Shown: positions 42,785 through 56,067, counted from the first letter of the stretch. The stretch: 64,000 nucleotides of DNA from Heterobilharzia americana (GCA_944470555.2 OX104134.1:51637890-51701889), one strand, 5' to 3'. The notes: generated by a model from the letters alone, not told the origin. Made by a program: numbers and translations.

Positions 42785-44060
42785 TAAACATAGGATTACG
42801 TAAATACCCCGAAGGTACCTTTCCAACTGACCCTGCTTCCCCACTTGCACACCTAAGTCACCTGCCATTACGATGGAATCTGAACGCTTTGCTTTCTGTA
42901 GCAATGTTGACAGCTTCTCATAGAATTCACCCTTTGCATCATCCAATCCGAACTACACTCCGTGGGTGCGTAGGTGGAGATTAAAAATAAGTATCGCCTA
43001 GTCTCACGATCCTTCCTAGACCTTATAGATCCATTCAGTCAAACAGCACATTGATGGTCGTCGACTGGTATCAAGTGAAGAAACACAATTTCTACTCTAC
43101 AACTCAATGCTTTGCCTACACCAGCGAGTCCACGAGAGCTACCCATCGGGTCTCCGAATACTCTTAGAGTAAATTTCAAAGATTCACTACTACGGTCAGG
43201 TGATACCAATTTAATAACCTTACTCGAGTCTTGTATACGTGTCTCAGAGACACAACATACATTCATGTCTAGAGATCCCAGAATTCTGGTGGCCAATACT
43301 TGCTGTACGATTAGGCATACAGTTAGGACGTTGTAAGCTCCTGCATGACGTCGATGGCAGGGTCTTAGGAGACTAGGAATGAAGTTTCGATTTCTATGAT
43401 GGTTGACAATGGTTGCAGAGTGAGAGGTTGGGTAAGGTGTAAGAGGTTAATATTAGTACTAGGAGGTGAAGCCGGAGGAGGAGACAGAGTTGAGGAGGAT
43501 AGGTTGTATTTGATTGGGTCTTGTATACTACTGTAAGCATGTGGGCGATTGATACTTCCCAGCTGGTGACACCGTGGAAGGCTATTTCTTCTTAAGGTGT
43601 CTGAAAGAGAAAAATATTTATGTGACCACAAAGTTCATGTGACATCTGCTTGAGGCCTGTCACACAGCATTTTGTGGGGTGTTGTTTCGAGGTTTGGTTG
43701 TTCTAATGCTGTATAGAGGAAGCCCATACCACCGGCACCAGAAGACCGTGGGGCAGTAAAGAGTGTGCTATTTTTTCTAACCTTTACCCCTTCCCCACAA
43801 GTAAGGCAGCATCAGCGTGGCACTGCTGGTCATCCAAAGGAAACACCTTACTTCTGTCACACCCTATCCAGCCAGCAGTACGATACCGCCCTCAGACCCC
43901 TTATAACAGGTAATTAATTTACACCACTACGGTAACCGCTTTCGTCTTACCATCATCCAATAGGCCTTTCTGTCATGGTAGGACCTCGATGGGACAAGTG
44001 CAAGCCCGACCACCACGTCAAGGTAGCAGTCATCGATCAACGTCAAGCCGCACTCATAAT
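42785..44060 (-). pseudogene. LINE-B 5' part (5' region + endonuclease)
   Basis: The 5' block at 44040-43900 (CACGTCAAGGTAGCAGTCAT) matches the other LINE-B 5' ends. EN 43296-42830: LGSLDMNVCCVSETRIQDSS, SRGLAGVGKALSCRVE. It ends abruptly at the RTE copy 4 leader (42778). Confidence 0.65.
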
Positions 44061-44214
44061 GCTATTGCTGTTGTGGTTTTTTCGCATCAATTTAGGTACA
44101 GATATACGTGACCTTAAACAAAAGCATGGCTGTAATCCAAATACGTACCTCAGAAACAGTAGCAATCTTCCAAAGATAATTGATAGCAATAACTTCTAAC
44201 TGCATTCACCGCTG

Positions 44215-45570
44215 ATCAGTGGACGCCGCGTCAGAGACAATATCACTCTACCCCTCTATTTCTGAAGTTCGTGCTGGACAGAAACAAATGTTCCTCTAAG
44301 CACAATTGCAGCAGGCGATCGCTCTTATCCCTTCGTTCGCATGGGATCCCGAAAGCGCCTTTCTGCCTGATTCACCTTACCTACTTGTGTATTGAAATAA
44401 CCCGCTACAACAACTAAGTCTGAACCCCTGGCTTTCAGTGGCAGACTAAGTAGTTCTCAGAACTTACCCGTCACTTCATCCAAACTGCGGTCAGTGGATG
44501 TGTAAGCAGAGACTATAAACAGACATTGACAAGTTTCACTCTTCCTTTTAATCATCACTGTACTGTTCAGTCGAACAGTGCACAGGTGACCGTCAACTGG
44601 GAACCAATCGAGCCATGCACTTTCCACATTACGACTCAACCCAATATCTACACCTGCAGGATCGCGAGAACTAGCCACTGAATCTTTAGAAACTTGGAAG
44701 GTGGATTTTGTGGATTCACCACGTTGGTCGATCGACGATTAGTGAATGACAGATCTTCGCTCATGAATGCATGTCTCACAAAAACAGAATACATCAAACG
44801 TCCCAGATGCCAGAGTTCTGAATGGTCAGGGTTGTTGGCCGATTCGACAGAGGATACTGACGCTGAAAGCTTCAATATGTAGTTTGGAGCGCTGTTTCAG
44901 AAGACCAACGATGCCATTCCATGAACTCAGTTTATAGTTGAGAAATGCAGAACTGGAACAAACAAAAGATGATATACGAATGTTGACGAAGAGAGAAAGA
45001 TTAGAAGGTAAGGAGGTGGACGGTTGTTAACTGTCTGAGGTAACTTGAGCGCAGACAGTTATGAGAGCAGTCGACACTTCACGGCATCACATAACATGGC
45101 TAGTTTTCTGTGAGGTACCTGGAAAAGACGGGTGTGAATGACTGCAGAACCCAACTAACACTAGTTTGCGGTGGGTCACACATGGCTTTTCTGACTATGA
45201 ACCCATGTCCCCAGTATCACCATGCCACAGGGTAGTGGGAGTATGCTATTTTGGGAGCCAATCTTTTCAAACCCGTCCCCCTCTTCCTACCGGGAAGGTG
45301 GCGTCAGCATCGTACTACTGGTCATCTCCAGGAAACACCTTACTTCCGTCAAACCCGCATATCCAGCAGCACGACTTCACTCTGACACCCATTATACCCT
45401 AGCAACTTACACTAGAAAGGTAACTGCTTATCATCTAACACTATCCAACAGAACGTTTCGGCATAGTAAGACGTCGAGAGAACAAGCGTTTCATCAGCTC
45501 AATTCGTTGGGTCACCGTGATACACAAACCCAGCTGCCAAATCAATGTAGCACTTATACGTCGGAGTAAA
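44215..45570 (-). pseudogene. LINE-B 5' part (5' region + endonuclease), tandem to the previous
   Basis: 5' block at 45550-45170; EN 44875-44350: SRDPAGVDIGLSRNVE, WLDWFPVDGHLCTVRL, then LFIVSAYTSTDRSLDEVTG (SAYAPTD motif). Two 5' LINE-B parts follow one another in the same orientation. Confidence 0.65.
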
Positions 45571-45660
45571 ATATATCATACACCAGTAGACCATCGAACA
45601 ATACTGAAATTCCGTTAGTCCGTGAGTAAGACGATTCGTGGCAAATGGATAGTCCACCAG

Positions 45661-46202
<542 letters not shown>

Positions 46203-46702
46203 NNNNNNNNNNNNNNNNNNNNNNNNNNNNNNNNNNNNNNNNNNNNNNNNNNNNNNNNNNNNNNNNNNNNNNNNNNNNNNNNNNNNNNNNNNNNNNNNNN
46301 NNNNNNNNNNNNNNNNNNNNNNNNNNNNNNNNNNNNNNNNNNNNNNNNNNNNNNNNNNNNNNNNNNNNNNNNNNNNNNNNNNNNNNNNNNNNNNNNNNNN
46401 NNNNNNNNNNNNNNNNNNNNNNNNNNNNNNNNNNNNNNNNNNNNNNNNNNNNNNNNNNNNNNNNNNNNNNNNNNNNNNNNNNNNNNNNNNNNNNNNNNNN
46501 NNNNNNNNNNNNNNNNNNNNNNNNNNNNNNNNNNNNNNNNNNNNNNNNNNNNNNNNNNNNNNNNNNNNNNNNNNNNNNNNNNNNNNNNNNNNNNNNNNNN
46601 NNNNNNNNNNNNNNNNNNNNNNNNNNNNNNNNNNNNNNNNNNNNNNNNNNNNNNNNNNNNNNNNNNNNNNNNNNNNNNNNNNNNNNNNNNNNNNNNNNNN
46701 NN
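46203..46702. other. assembly gap of 500 N
   Basis: Exactly 500 N, a conventional scaffold-gap length; real size unknown. Confidence 0.98.
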
Positions 46703-47700
46703 ATCTCCCTCCAATCCACCTTCATAATAGTCTCTTATTAACCCCACGTCAATTTCTTACAGCTCTCCAGCTCTTCATAACGATCCGAGTTCACACAACA
46801 GCATCTCTGTCCGCTCGAAACCACGCTCCAAACTACACATCACAGTCATCAATGTCTACACTCTCCATCAAATTGGACAACAAGCTTCCCTGGCCAGAAC
46901 TCTTGTATCTCGGACCATGAGTGTGCGTTGTGTTTGGAGACTCGTGTACCAGAACCAAGTGTGGTTATTCACAACAATCCAGTGTAATGAATCTGTGTAA
47001 TTCACCCTCCGAGTTTTTGGAGATCGTATGGTTATCTCTCGTGAGTAGGTTAGATCGGACAGAAAGACGTTTACTCAGTACTTTCGGAAATCCAATCGAA
47101 CGATGGAATAACGGCGATCGCTTACTACAACTGTACTCAGACAAACACCTACTTCTAGCCAGCACGAACTTCAGACAGAGAGAGACAGACACTGACTGAG
47201 ATGAGATCTGACAACATCAGGTTAACGGTGGACATGGAGAGTCGGTGGGAGATAGCTGCTCCTCTTGAACACGTGTTTAGACGATAATCACACCTTAGTT
47301 CTAGAAGTTGAGAAGGCTGTGAGTAACCTGAAATGAGGAACGTCAGCAGGGCCAGATGAGTTATTACTACAGCTGTTTAAGGATGTTGGCTGAAGATTTA
47401 TTTTGGATCAAGGTGTTAGCTAGCTCATGGAATCACCTATGATCCCCACTGACCAGTCTCAGTCACTGGTTGCTCAGTTTTCAAGAAGCTAGCGAAGACA
47501 AATCGATAACCACAATGGAATCAGTATAACTAACATTGCGTTTCAGGTTACAGGTTTTGTTATCATACGACACCTTAGTGGAGCTGCAGAACACCAAACT
47601 GGAGGACACTTCACAGGTTTCACACGTGTTCGTGGGTGAATCGACCAGAAATTTACTCTCCACAAGGTCTAAAAGAACAGACACATTTACCGGCACCAAA
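46703..47700 (+). pseudogene. LINE-B plus-strand copy (EN with deletion, RT)
   Basis: Plus frames: LHQIGQQASLARTLVSRTM (EN start), then FGNPIERWNNGDRLLQLYS and LLLASTNFRQRE; RT start VEKAVSNLK..GTSAGPDELL; GISITNIAFQ-like, VIIRHLSGAAEHQTG. EN and RT are both shortened and frameshifted. Its 5' end may lie in the gap. Confidence 0.6.
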
Positions 47701-49762
47701 TTGTAGCTGCGATGTAACTCAAAATCCATCCACATATGATCACTTTAGCCGTCATATCGAGTTTCACTATTGTTTTATTCAATATTACTCTATTTTCGCA
47801 ACTTTCTACCACTTTTGACTATTTCCTTCCATATGTCAGTATCTTTCTCCTTGAAGCCTTGCATCTTCATGTTGTGATATAGGGTATTGGAACACAGGTC
47901 ATTGAGCAGGTCTGGTGTTGATGCTGACCGAATAGAATTGTGATCATCTTCGTAAATCATGGCAGACCAGGGTATAACTAGTTATTGGTTCATCCAAAAT
48001 AATTGTATATCATGTAAATGCCAACTATCAAGTAGTTCAGTTTGAGGTCTGTGAGGATCGATTTTTTCCAAGGTAGTTTTTATCGTGAATTGATGCTAAG
48101 AGTAAATGATTGCAAATTCTTACTTATGAACTGGCTAAAGTCGACAAAAAATAACTGAGACATCTATTTTTCTTCTATCTTCTGAGTAGGGAGAAAAGTC
48201 CGAAATTTTTACTTTCCTTGAACGACTCAGAGACCTTAAGTAGTTTATAGTGCTTGTCAGACGAATCGAAAAAATCTACCTTTTACAAATAAAGTATTTA
48301 TTACTATTGGGTGTTATAAATGAGTTTTGTAGTTTTTTTGCATTGTTTTTAATTCTTCAAGCTGAAATGTGTCTGGTATAGAAGCATTCAATTTGAGGCG
48401 TAATATAGTCATGAGTACTTTTTCAGTTACTCCAAATGGTTCCAGGAGCATTCATGAATATATGCCAGTAGTTAGGTTAAAGAAGTTCGGATTGTGGATA
48501 ATTGTGCGCTTTTCATATCTATATAAGAGTCGGTAGTAGTTAATAACTATCCATATATACAATACTGTCTGGTAGTGACCACTTTTACTTGAAGACATCA
48601 AGTTATTAGCTTTTCTGTCTTCTGCATCGTTAAAATGTCTTGTTTTATTTCGATTTGAAATCTCGTCAAGATAAATTTACCCGTTCTCCCTTCAGTAATC
48701 TATCATGCTTACGTTCACTTTTCCCACACTACTGTCTAGTAAATAGTTCAACAATTATTCATGAACTTCCTGGAGTTAGATTTAGCTTGTAGATTATTTT
48801 TTTAATGTGAACGACTACAATATTCATGCTGTTACAAAGTATTAGCACTAGTTACATTTGTCAGACCAACCTCACTTGTTTCTAATGTTCCGACTAGTCG
48901 ATGAATTACTAGAAGTTTGATCTGTGATACAATAGGATTAGACAGGAAAACACAACATCATTCTCTAGTGCAACATGTGTTGAAGTTAAATTCACATCGA
49001 GATGATAATTCATCTTGTTTTCCATAGGATATTATGGTCAAAGTACTTCCTAATTAGTAATTCTTTACTCTTGAGATATTTTACAATATTCCCAACATCA
49101 AAGTCAACCGTTATTCTTGCCGTAAATGGATACGTTTCTGCAGAAGAAAAACGTAGGAGATTTCTTTTTCAGACTGAGGGTGTCAGTGTTTCACACGAGA
49201 CAACAGTTCCTCAACTAAACATCTTTCTGATTCATACGTTTCTTGTTCTGTCATTCTCTCCTTTTTTCTTATCTTTCTATTTGTCATTTGGCTTTCTCTT
49301 TCTGTCATCAAGTGTAGTAATTTGAGGTGATTCACTTTTGTAAAAGGCATTAAGTTGCACTATCTGTTTGTTCAAAATTCAAGAAATCGAAAAAGTAGTA
49401 TTTTGCCGAATATACGTGCCACATTGTAAGAGTGACAGTTTTACGCTTCTAATTTTCCGGGTGCGAAATTTTTTTAATTCTTCAATTCATTTTTAGGGAT
49501 CCTATTACACTGTTCATCTCGTCTTTATCTTATTGATTTCAACCTGGTTTTCTTCACACATGGCTACAAGTTTTCTAAATTAGCCCATACAATGTATTGA
49601 TTCAGTCCAACTGCCTTCTGAATTATATGTTTGATTATGTAAATTATTGCACAACACTAAGTTAGGTAAGTTTCTCTTACACATGAACTCATTTCTAGTG
49701 TAAAAAAGACTTACAAAATCAACAAGGGAGTAACACTTGGGTACTGGGGAGAATGCAATTCC
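47701..49762. other. about 2 kb AT-rich sequence, no gene supported
   Basis: One plus frame at 49080-49210 (VNGYVSAEEKRRRFLFQTEG) is protein-like, but there is no convincing splice context. Nothing else seen. Confidence 0.35.
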
Positions 49763-50203
49763 ATTTTAGTCTGTTTATTAGGAATGTCACACAGTGAAAT
49801 AGTACCATTTACTGAATAAAGTTTTGGATATAATTTATTGTCCATATTCATATCAGGTAACTTCACAACTTTGAGACTGAGTTTATATAGTTCTTATCCT
49901 CTCTTCTTCTTCTTCTTCATGACGAGAGTAGTAGAATTTTCTATATAATTAGGACAGGTGAAAAATCATTTCTGTTACATGTATTTGGTGTTGATTCGAT
50001 AAATAAAGATTTTCATCTTGACTATCTGAGATAACCGTGGTTTGGCAGACTGGTATTTATACTTGGTAGTCACTAGTTCGAATCCGGTCGCGGTCCGAAT
50101 TTTCATTTCACCTTCAATCATCACGCAGTATAAATAAAGATATGGTTATCAATCTCCCCCTCCATCCAACTAAGTTATTTTTTAATACTGTCACTCTATC
50201 CCA
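49763..50203 (+). repeat. left arm of a 440-bp inverted repeat (PLE 3' tail)
   Basis: Matches the reverse complement of 52900-53339, differing at GGAATG/GAAATG, TCCGAATT/TCCAAATT and one C indel in CCATCCAAC. It contains a tRNA-like B box, GTTCGAATCCG, near 50088. Confidence 0.9.
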
Positions 50204-50207
50204 CACT

Positions 50208-52580
50208 ATTGTGTTAAATTATTTATCCCTTGGTTTCCCAGCAGTACATGGGACTTCAGTCGCACTTCTCCATTGCACTCTCTTCTCTGCAGTCATTTCA
50301 ACATGGCTCCACGACTGCCCACAACCTTTATTTCTTCTTCGCATCATCTCCTCCATGTCACCCTCAGACGCTCAACTCATCGTTTCCCATGCTGGCTCCA
50401 CTCGACGTCCTGACCTGGCGAGTGATGTCCCCAGTCGGCCTTCTCAGTGTGTGCCAAATCCGATCCATCTCCACTTTCTTCTGCATATTTGTTGGGTGTT
50501 GAGTTCTTGGTTGATTCGTCGCCCCCCGCGAGAGTTCTTTGTTGCTTATTCATTCTGCCATCTGATCTGATATGATCTTCAGTATCTAGTGAGCATAGGC
50601 GGCAGCTGTTCATGAATGTCTGTAGTTTGTTGCAAGTGATTTTCATGAGGCCCCAAGTTTCTGAACCATACAGAATCATTGACTTGACAGGATTAGTGTT
50701 GAAAATCCGGATCTTGTTAACGCTTTATGCTGAGTGAAGTGGAGTGCAGTAAATCTCCACACTGCCTTCAGATTAATGAAGACCTGTCTTGCTGTCTTTC
50801 GGATCCTGGTTCTGACATCCTCATCTGTGTCGCCACTTGTAGTTGAAACGATGCTGCTGAATGAGGTTGATAAAGGTTTGTAGCGCTAAAACCGTAGTAT
50901 TAAAGCAGTTGTCAAATTACTCATAGGTCGACGCTGTCGAAGGCCTTTTCAAAATCGATGAAGTTGAGGTAGAGGGTTGACTGCCATTCTATGCTCTGTT
51001 CAATGATGATGTATAGTGCATAGTTGGAATTTTATCCACACATGATTTATACTTCGTGAATCCAGCCTGTTCCGGTCGTAATTTTGAATTCAGCGCACCC
51101 TTAAGTCTCTTCAGGATCATGCGGCCTAATATTTTGCTTGCTTTGGGTGGACAGCGACAGCAGCATGATTCCGCGCCAGTTCTTGCAAACACTGAGGTCG
51201 CTCTTCTTTGGGAGTTTGACAAGGTGGTACCCCTTCTTCCGATCAACCGGTAGGTACATTTTTTTCCTTCCAAACCTTCTGCAATGATGGTGTGAGCATG
51301 TCCGCTGTTGTCTGTGTGTCTGTTTTCAGTGCTTCTGGAGGAATTCCACCTGGTCCTGCTGCTTTCCCGCATTTCAGCGACTTCATGGCGTTCAGGACTT
51401 AACTTTTGCCTTTGTTGGAGAGCTTGTGTTCACTGGTAGTTCTGTGACTGCAGGGGGTATTTCTGGACTAGTTGCAGGTGGTGATGGTGGTCGATTTAAG
51501 AGTTTTTTGAAGTGATCAGCCCATTGTTCAGTTCACTTTCTGTTCTGGGTGTTGAATTTCAACTGTGGTCGTCTGTCACCAACTTCTTTGAAGGCTTTCA
51601 ACTTGATTTTGGAGGTAGATTCCTTGCACTAGATGCACTAGTGAGTGGTGTGAACCTACATCTGCTCCCCTTCTTGATCTGATCTTGTGTCCAGTAGGCT
51701 GAGTGCATCTCCACCTTCTTCAGATTGAGATGAGGTCGACTTGATTTTCAGTGTGTCCTGGTGTCTGGTGAAACCCATGTCGCTGCCTTGTGAATATCCT
51801 TGTGTTTGTACACAGTGCCTCGCCTCCAATCACCAAATCGTTGAATGCGCAGAAGTCTGCAAACAGTTCTCCATTCTTGTTCATTTCACCGAGTGCCTCT
51901 CGACCCATGATGAGTTCTCTTCCTGTTTTGCCTGCTTCCAGTTTGGCGTTAAAACATGTCACCCATTAGAATGTGTTTTGATGTCGCCAACTGGGATGAG
52001 GTCATGTCCAGTGGTGATTGCAGTTGTCTGTAGAATTCCTTCTTCTTCTCTTCATCTGCTCAATTATTTGTGGGTGCGTAGCATAGCGTTGTATGATTGT
52101 GACTCTCCTTCCTTTTGAGTTGAATCTTGCTGTCATGATCCTGATGCTGCAGGAGGAGATTAGTTCCCACTGCATGAGAGAGAGCCTTCGATGCTGTTGG
52201 GGACATCATGATAGCCACTCCATAACTCATTGTGCTCGTGGTTGTCGTCTGGGCGACAATATGAGAGTAGATTATTGACCCTCCAGTTGACAGTTGGGAG
52301 AGTCCACTTCCATTCCATCTGCAGATTCCTAGAACTTCTATGCTGTACCTTCTCATCTCTTTGGTAATCTGGGCAGCCTTGCCAGCCAGCTTCCAACATT
52401 GTTATGACATTCCATGTCCCCATGTTTACTTTTGCTTCCTGAAGGCGTCATTTCGTCTCTCCGATTCCAGCGAGGAATAAGTTTAATTTTATTTTTAGAT
52501 ATACTTTGTGCTTTGAAGTTTCTTTAACGGTTAGATTTGTTTACCGGTGTAGGGTTGCTAGGCCTATGCCCAAGCTTCGT
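50208..52580 (-). mobile_element. RTE-clade retrotransposon, copy 5 (decayed, shortened)
   Basis: In minus order: a short leader at about 52575, EN pieces (GTWNVITM, NDLVIGGEALCTNTRIFT), linker and RT pieces, then LYGSETWGLMKI near 50640 and the 3' end near 50215. It shares EN indels with copies 1 and 4. Many private indels mark it as old. It interrupts the GIY-YIG part of the surrounding PLE. Confidence 0.8.
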
Positions 52581-52899
52581 GATCGTGTAACTGCGTGTAG
52601 AGCTTTAGCCGAGCTTTTTTCTTATAAATTTCTTATCTTATTAGGATATATTAGTCTTGCTTGGTCTAGGTGTGTTTTGTGCTCTGTTATTCTATTTGAC
52701 CCAGGTAGACTACTTTGACCTATGTACTTAACCTTGCAATCATTGCAAGGAATTTGGTAAACCAAATTACTTTGCCTAATTGGATCAATAGGATCTTCTA
52801 ATCTACCACACTTGTTTCTCAGAGACTTGATTGGTTTATATGTTAATTTAATCCCAACTTTATTGAGAATTCTTCGAAACGCTTCTAAGTTGCCTTCTT
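52581..52899 (-). pseudogene. PLE GIY-YIG fragment (family b)
   Basis: Frame: EAFRRILNKVGIKLTYKP, SLRNKCGRLEDPIDPIRQSN, LVYQIPCNDCKVKYIGQSS, RITEHKTHLDQA. The YIG core with the following R is visible. A different family from the 2-kb and 60-kb PLEs. Disrupted by RTE copy 5 before the end of the nuclease domain. Confidence 0.75.
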
Positions 52900-53339
52900 T
52901 GGGATAGAGTGACAGTATTAAAAAATAACTTAGTTGATGGAGGGGGAGATTGATAACCATATCTTTATTTATACTGCGTGATGATTGAAGGTGAAATGAA
53001 AATTTGGACCGCGACCGGATTCGAACTAGTGACTACCAAGTATAAATACCAGTCTGCCAAACCACGGTTATCTCAGATAGTCAAGATGAAAATCTTTATT
53101 TATCGAATCAACACCAAATACATGTAACAGAAATGATTTTTCACCTGTCCTAATTATATAGAAAATTCTACTACTCTCGTCATGAAGAAGAAGAAGAAGA
53201 GAGGATAAGAACTATATAAACTCAGTCTCAAAGTTGTGAAGTTACCTGATATGAATATGGACAATAAATTATATCCAAAACTTTATTCAGTAAATGGTAC
53301 TATTTCACTGTGTGACATTTCTAATAAACAGACTAAAAT
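52900..53339 (-). repeat. right arm of the 440-bp inverted repeat
   Basis: Inverted partner of 49763-50203. Sequence identity ends sharply at both limits; no obvious target duplication outside. Confidence 0.9.
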
Positions 53340-53730
53340 CTGACGCTTAAATACTCACAGTTTATTTATTCTGTAATTTCAGGGGTCAATAAAAGTAGCA
53401 GTATGGATTGTTTTGAAACATTCCTTATAATGAGTAGTGCCATCAGAAATGGGATGAAACGTACTTGATTTATGTATGGATCACAAATTAGGTCTTTTTT
53501 AACATTTGTTTCAGTGATAAAATGAGTTTTTATTTTTATTATAAACGGCCTTGAAAGTATACTCATTTACAACGTAGAAGCTAAATCAACTACTGAACGT
53601 GCTAGAAAAATGCATGTAATTTTGGAGGAAAGTAGTTCATAATATTTGATAAATTAACCAGTAAATAAAATAAAATAAAATGCTATGAACAAAATGATTA
53701 ATGGTAAGGTGGTGAACTCGAAAGAAGTTT
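53340..53730. other. spacer, nothing recognised
   Basis: A minus 66-codon frame at 53566-53366 has no motif. Confidence 0.35.
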
Positions 53731-53734
53731 TCGG

Positions 53735-54115
53735 TTATGAACTACATTAATATGTAGAACTTCTTATTCCACGCCTTCTTTAACTTATATATCATGTCCA
53801 CCTTTGTTGTCTGTTTGACTGTAATGTCAGTGGTACGCATCTCTGTGTTTACGAAATGAAGAGTTCTCATACTGTAACTTTCAGAAATTTGCGCAAAAAG
53901 TGGGTGTTGTTGTAGGGCAAGGTTCGAAATGGAAATCGAAACCCATTCAGCAACCTTGTGCACTTTCGTGAAGTAGGCAATCAGCTAGACCTATTGTGTG
54001 AAGGCTTGAAATAATACAACTTGGTTGCCCAAACCTTGGTAAGTAGAGCGAAGTTCGAATTCGCGACCCACTAGTTGACAGATATCTCTCTAAACCAATG
54101 ACCCTCAACTCATAC
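53735..54115 (-). mobile_element. tRNA-derived SINE, copy D
   Basis: Minus head: GGTCATTGGTTTAGAG (A-box area) and GAATTCGAACTTC (B box), then a body with CAAGTTGTATTATTTCAAG and TGCACAAGGTTGCTGAATGG, matching the family of 16840-17180. More diverged in the head. Confidence 0.55.
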
Positions 54116-55170
54116 GAGAAGGTTTGAGATGGCAAATGCTTCCAGAAACTGTCTGGGATCTGAAGGCAGTTCTAACATGAACTTTTACACTAACAGATGA
54201 CAAAGTTTATGAATTTTTAGGTCTCATTATTCTCAGACACTCATTGACAAACTTCACTGCCTAGTGACAGCGGTAACTCACAGATAGTAGTAAATGAATG
54301 AAAACAACCAATAGGCATTATTTAGTTGGGTTAGCTAGTTCTGAGGTAAAATGTAAATCTTTTGCTACATACAAACACTGGGACCTGCCTCCAACAGTAA
54401 GATATGCATCTCATCATGACACGGATGATACATTTAATTATATACCGCTCAAACCTTAATTACATACCGATCAATGTTATCTGGAACGATCAACTCTAAA
54501 GGTGATGAAACTAGTAAGGTACACCAGTTTAAGAATTGACTAAATATTGCAATGGCTGTAACTTGTGTGAACTAGAATATCATATCGCTATCTGGTTAAC
54601 TACAAATAGATATAGGCGATCAAACCGGATGTGTTAACTTACTACTTAAGACAATATATTTCACTGTGATTCATCGGTGACTTTTCCAAAACCTAATTAC
54701 CGACCAAATGATTTGGGTGTTTATTTAGTATCGAAATCTCAGAAGTGTGATCATTAATGAAATAAAACAATTCATGATAGACAAAGAGGTGACCAAGAAA
54801 TAATTATTATCTGACAAATGAGCAGTTAAAGTAGACACGAAGTTCAGTATTTAACTAGTAAGTCAATATAAACAGATGTAAAGCTGAAGTTTAATGTACT
54901 GCAAAACATATCAGTCATTTAAATATAAACTGTTGAAACTGCTACCGAAATAAAGAGGTATCTTTCGTTGACTAGTATCAAAAAGCATGAAAGCTAGCTT
55001 TAGGGCTTCCTGCTGACTATCTCCTACAACTAACTTCTATCTCAGTGCATCGTGATAGTTAGTCTCCTTGTCTGATGGCCACACTAAAAGATGATCGATA
55101 CCATTCGATCATGAAGTTGATTAACTTCCTGTGACCAATCAATCTACCGCTTCCAGTCCTATAGGAGATC
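54116..55170. other. spacer, nothing recognised
   Basis: AT-rich without gene or known repeat. Confidence 0.4.
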
Positions 55171-55171
55171 T

Positions 55172-55490
55172 ACCGCGGCCCGAATAGCTCAGTGGTAACG
55201 TCTCTGATTGCAGCACTGGGTGATGTGGTTTCGAATCCAAAGCAGGACATAAGTTCTATCGAGGTTGCAGGTAGACTGAAGAGTACCAAAAAGCACCGAA
55301 CCTAGGTCCAGGAATTCCTGTCGATTGACTCCATCCAACCAACAGGTACAGCCTCTATTTCGACTTTCTAAGTGACATTATTTGTCGAATTATATCCGAG
55401 TTAAAATTACCTGCGTGGTATTTATCACTATTACAAGACATTACCTATTTGTAGGTGTAGATAAGGTTGTGGAGCCTTTCTAAACTCATT
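55172..55490 (+). mobile_element. tRNA-derived SINE-like element, third family
   Basis: The head GAATAGCTCAGTGGTAACG has a classic tRNA A box and GGTTTCGAATCC is a good B box about 45 nt on. The downstream body is not tRNA. Not a functional tRNA: the acceptor stem does not pair. Confidence 0.55.
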
Positions 55491-55499
55491 ATATTATTT

Positions 55500-55795
55500 T
55501 AGAGGTAGTATTCATCATGGACTGACATCAGTTTGGGGAACCATTGAAAATGTGGGAGCACTGAACAGCTGTTTCGTCCTAATATGGGACTCCCCAGCAG
55601 TACGCACCCACGACTCGGCTAGGGATCGAACTCAGAACCTTCAGGTTTCACATCGAACGCATTAACCACTAAGCTACCGAGTCGGCCTCCAGTGGTTCAC
55701 AATTTCCAACTTCTGTCAATTCACGACAGAGAGCGAATGTCACCTAAGGTCTACAGTTAGCATCCACTTCACTTCCAACTGGTTGACCCCACAGC
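55500..55795 (-). mobile_element. Sm-alpha-like SINE, near full-length, hammerhead core mutated
   Basis: Minus: TAGCTTAGTGGTTAATGCG (A box, about 55675), GAGTTCGATCCC (B box, about 55630), hammerhead at 55600-55559, tail to 55505. The core reads CTGGGGA instead of CTGANGA (an A to G change at an invariant base), so cleavage is not expected. GAAA and stem II are intact. Confidence 0.75.
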
Positions 55796-55833
55796 TGAGG
55801 AGTCCCATACTAGGACGAAACAGCTGTTCAGTG
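55790..55833 (+). ncRNA. hammerhead ribozyme-like, core intact, stem I imperfect
   Basis: CTGAGGA at 55795-55801, stem II GTCC/GGAC (55802-55816), GAAA 55817-55820, stem III CAG/CTG closed by A-T, cleavage base T at 55828. Stem I is CACAG with CAGTG and has one A-A mismatch, because the 5' side derives from a different junction. Activity uncertain. Confidence 0.6.
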
Positions 55834-55918
55834 CTCCCAGATTTTCAATGGTTCCCCAACTGATATCAGTCTATGGTGAATACTACTTTTAAATTAAAAA
55901 TCCCCATTCATCTCAAAA
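55796..55918 (+). mobile_element. Sm-alpha-like SINE 3' part in inverted orientation to its neighbour
   Basis: Plus-oriented ribozyme and tail, followed by the same AAATTAAAAATCCCCATTC block seen at 8998. It abuts the minus copy head to head. Confidence 0.65.
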
Positions 55919-56067
55919 ATCATTATATTATTGTCTTTATGACGTCAAAAATGGGAGTAGCGATTAAAAAGTGTCGCATAAGAGAAATTCGCAATAAGTG
56001 TTTATTAGAAACACTAGGAAGAGCAAGCTGTCATAGTGGAAACAACAACATTTACTGGGATATGGGA

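Larger units (their letters stand above)
49763..53339 (-). mobile_element. Penelope-like element with inverted 3'-tail copy at its 5' end, carrying a nested RTE
   Basis: In minus orientation: an inverted copy of the tail (53339-52900), a 5'-truncated coding part starting at KEGNLEAFRRILNKVG and running into GIY-YIG (LVYQIPCNDCKVKYIGQSS), an RTE insertion (52580-50208), then the normal 3' tail (50203-49763). Truncated copies with an inverted terminal piece are a known PLE form. The arms are 441 and 440 bp and differ at about three positions by eye. Confidence 0.75.

Noticed and set aside
49002..49325. 107-codon plus ORF as a gene
   Set aside because: Second half is a pyrimidine-rich low-complexity stretch; no clear splice sites or homology.
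55172..55255. Functional tRNA gene
   Set aside because: A and B boxes are good but the acceptor ends do not pair and the sequence continues as a repeat body.
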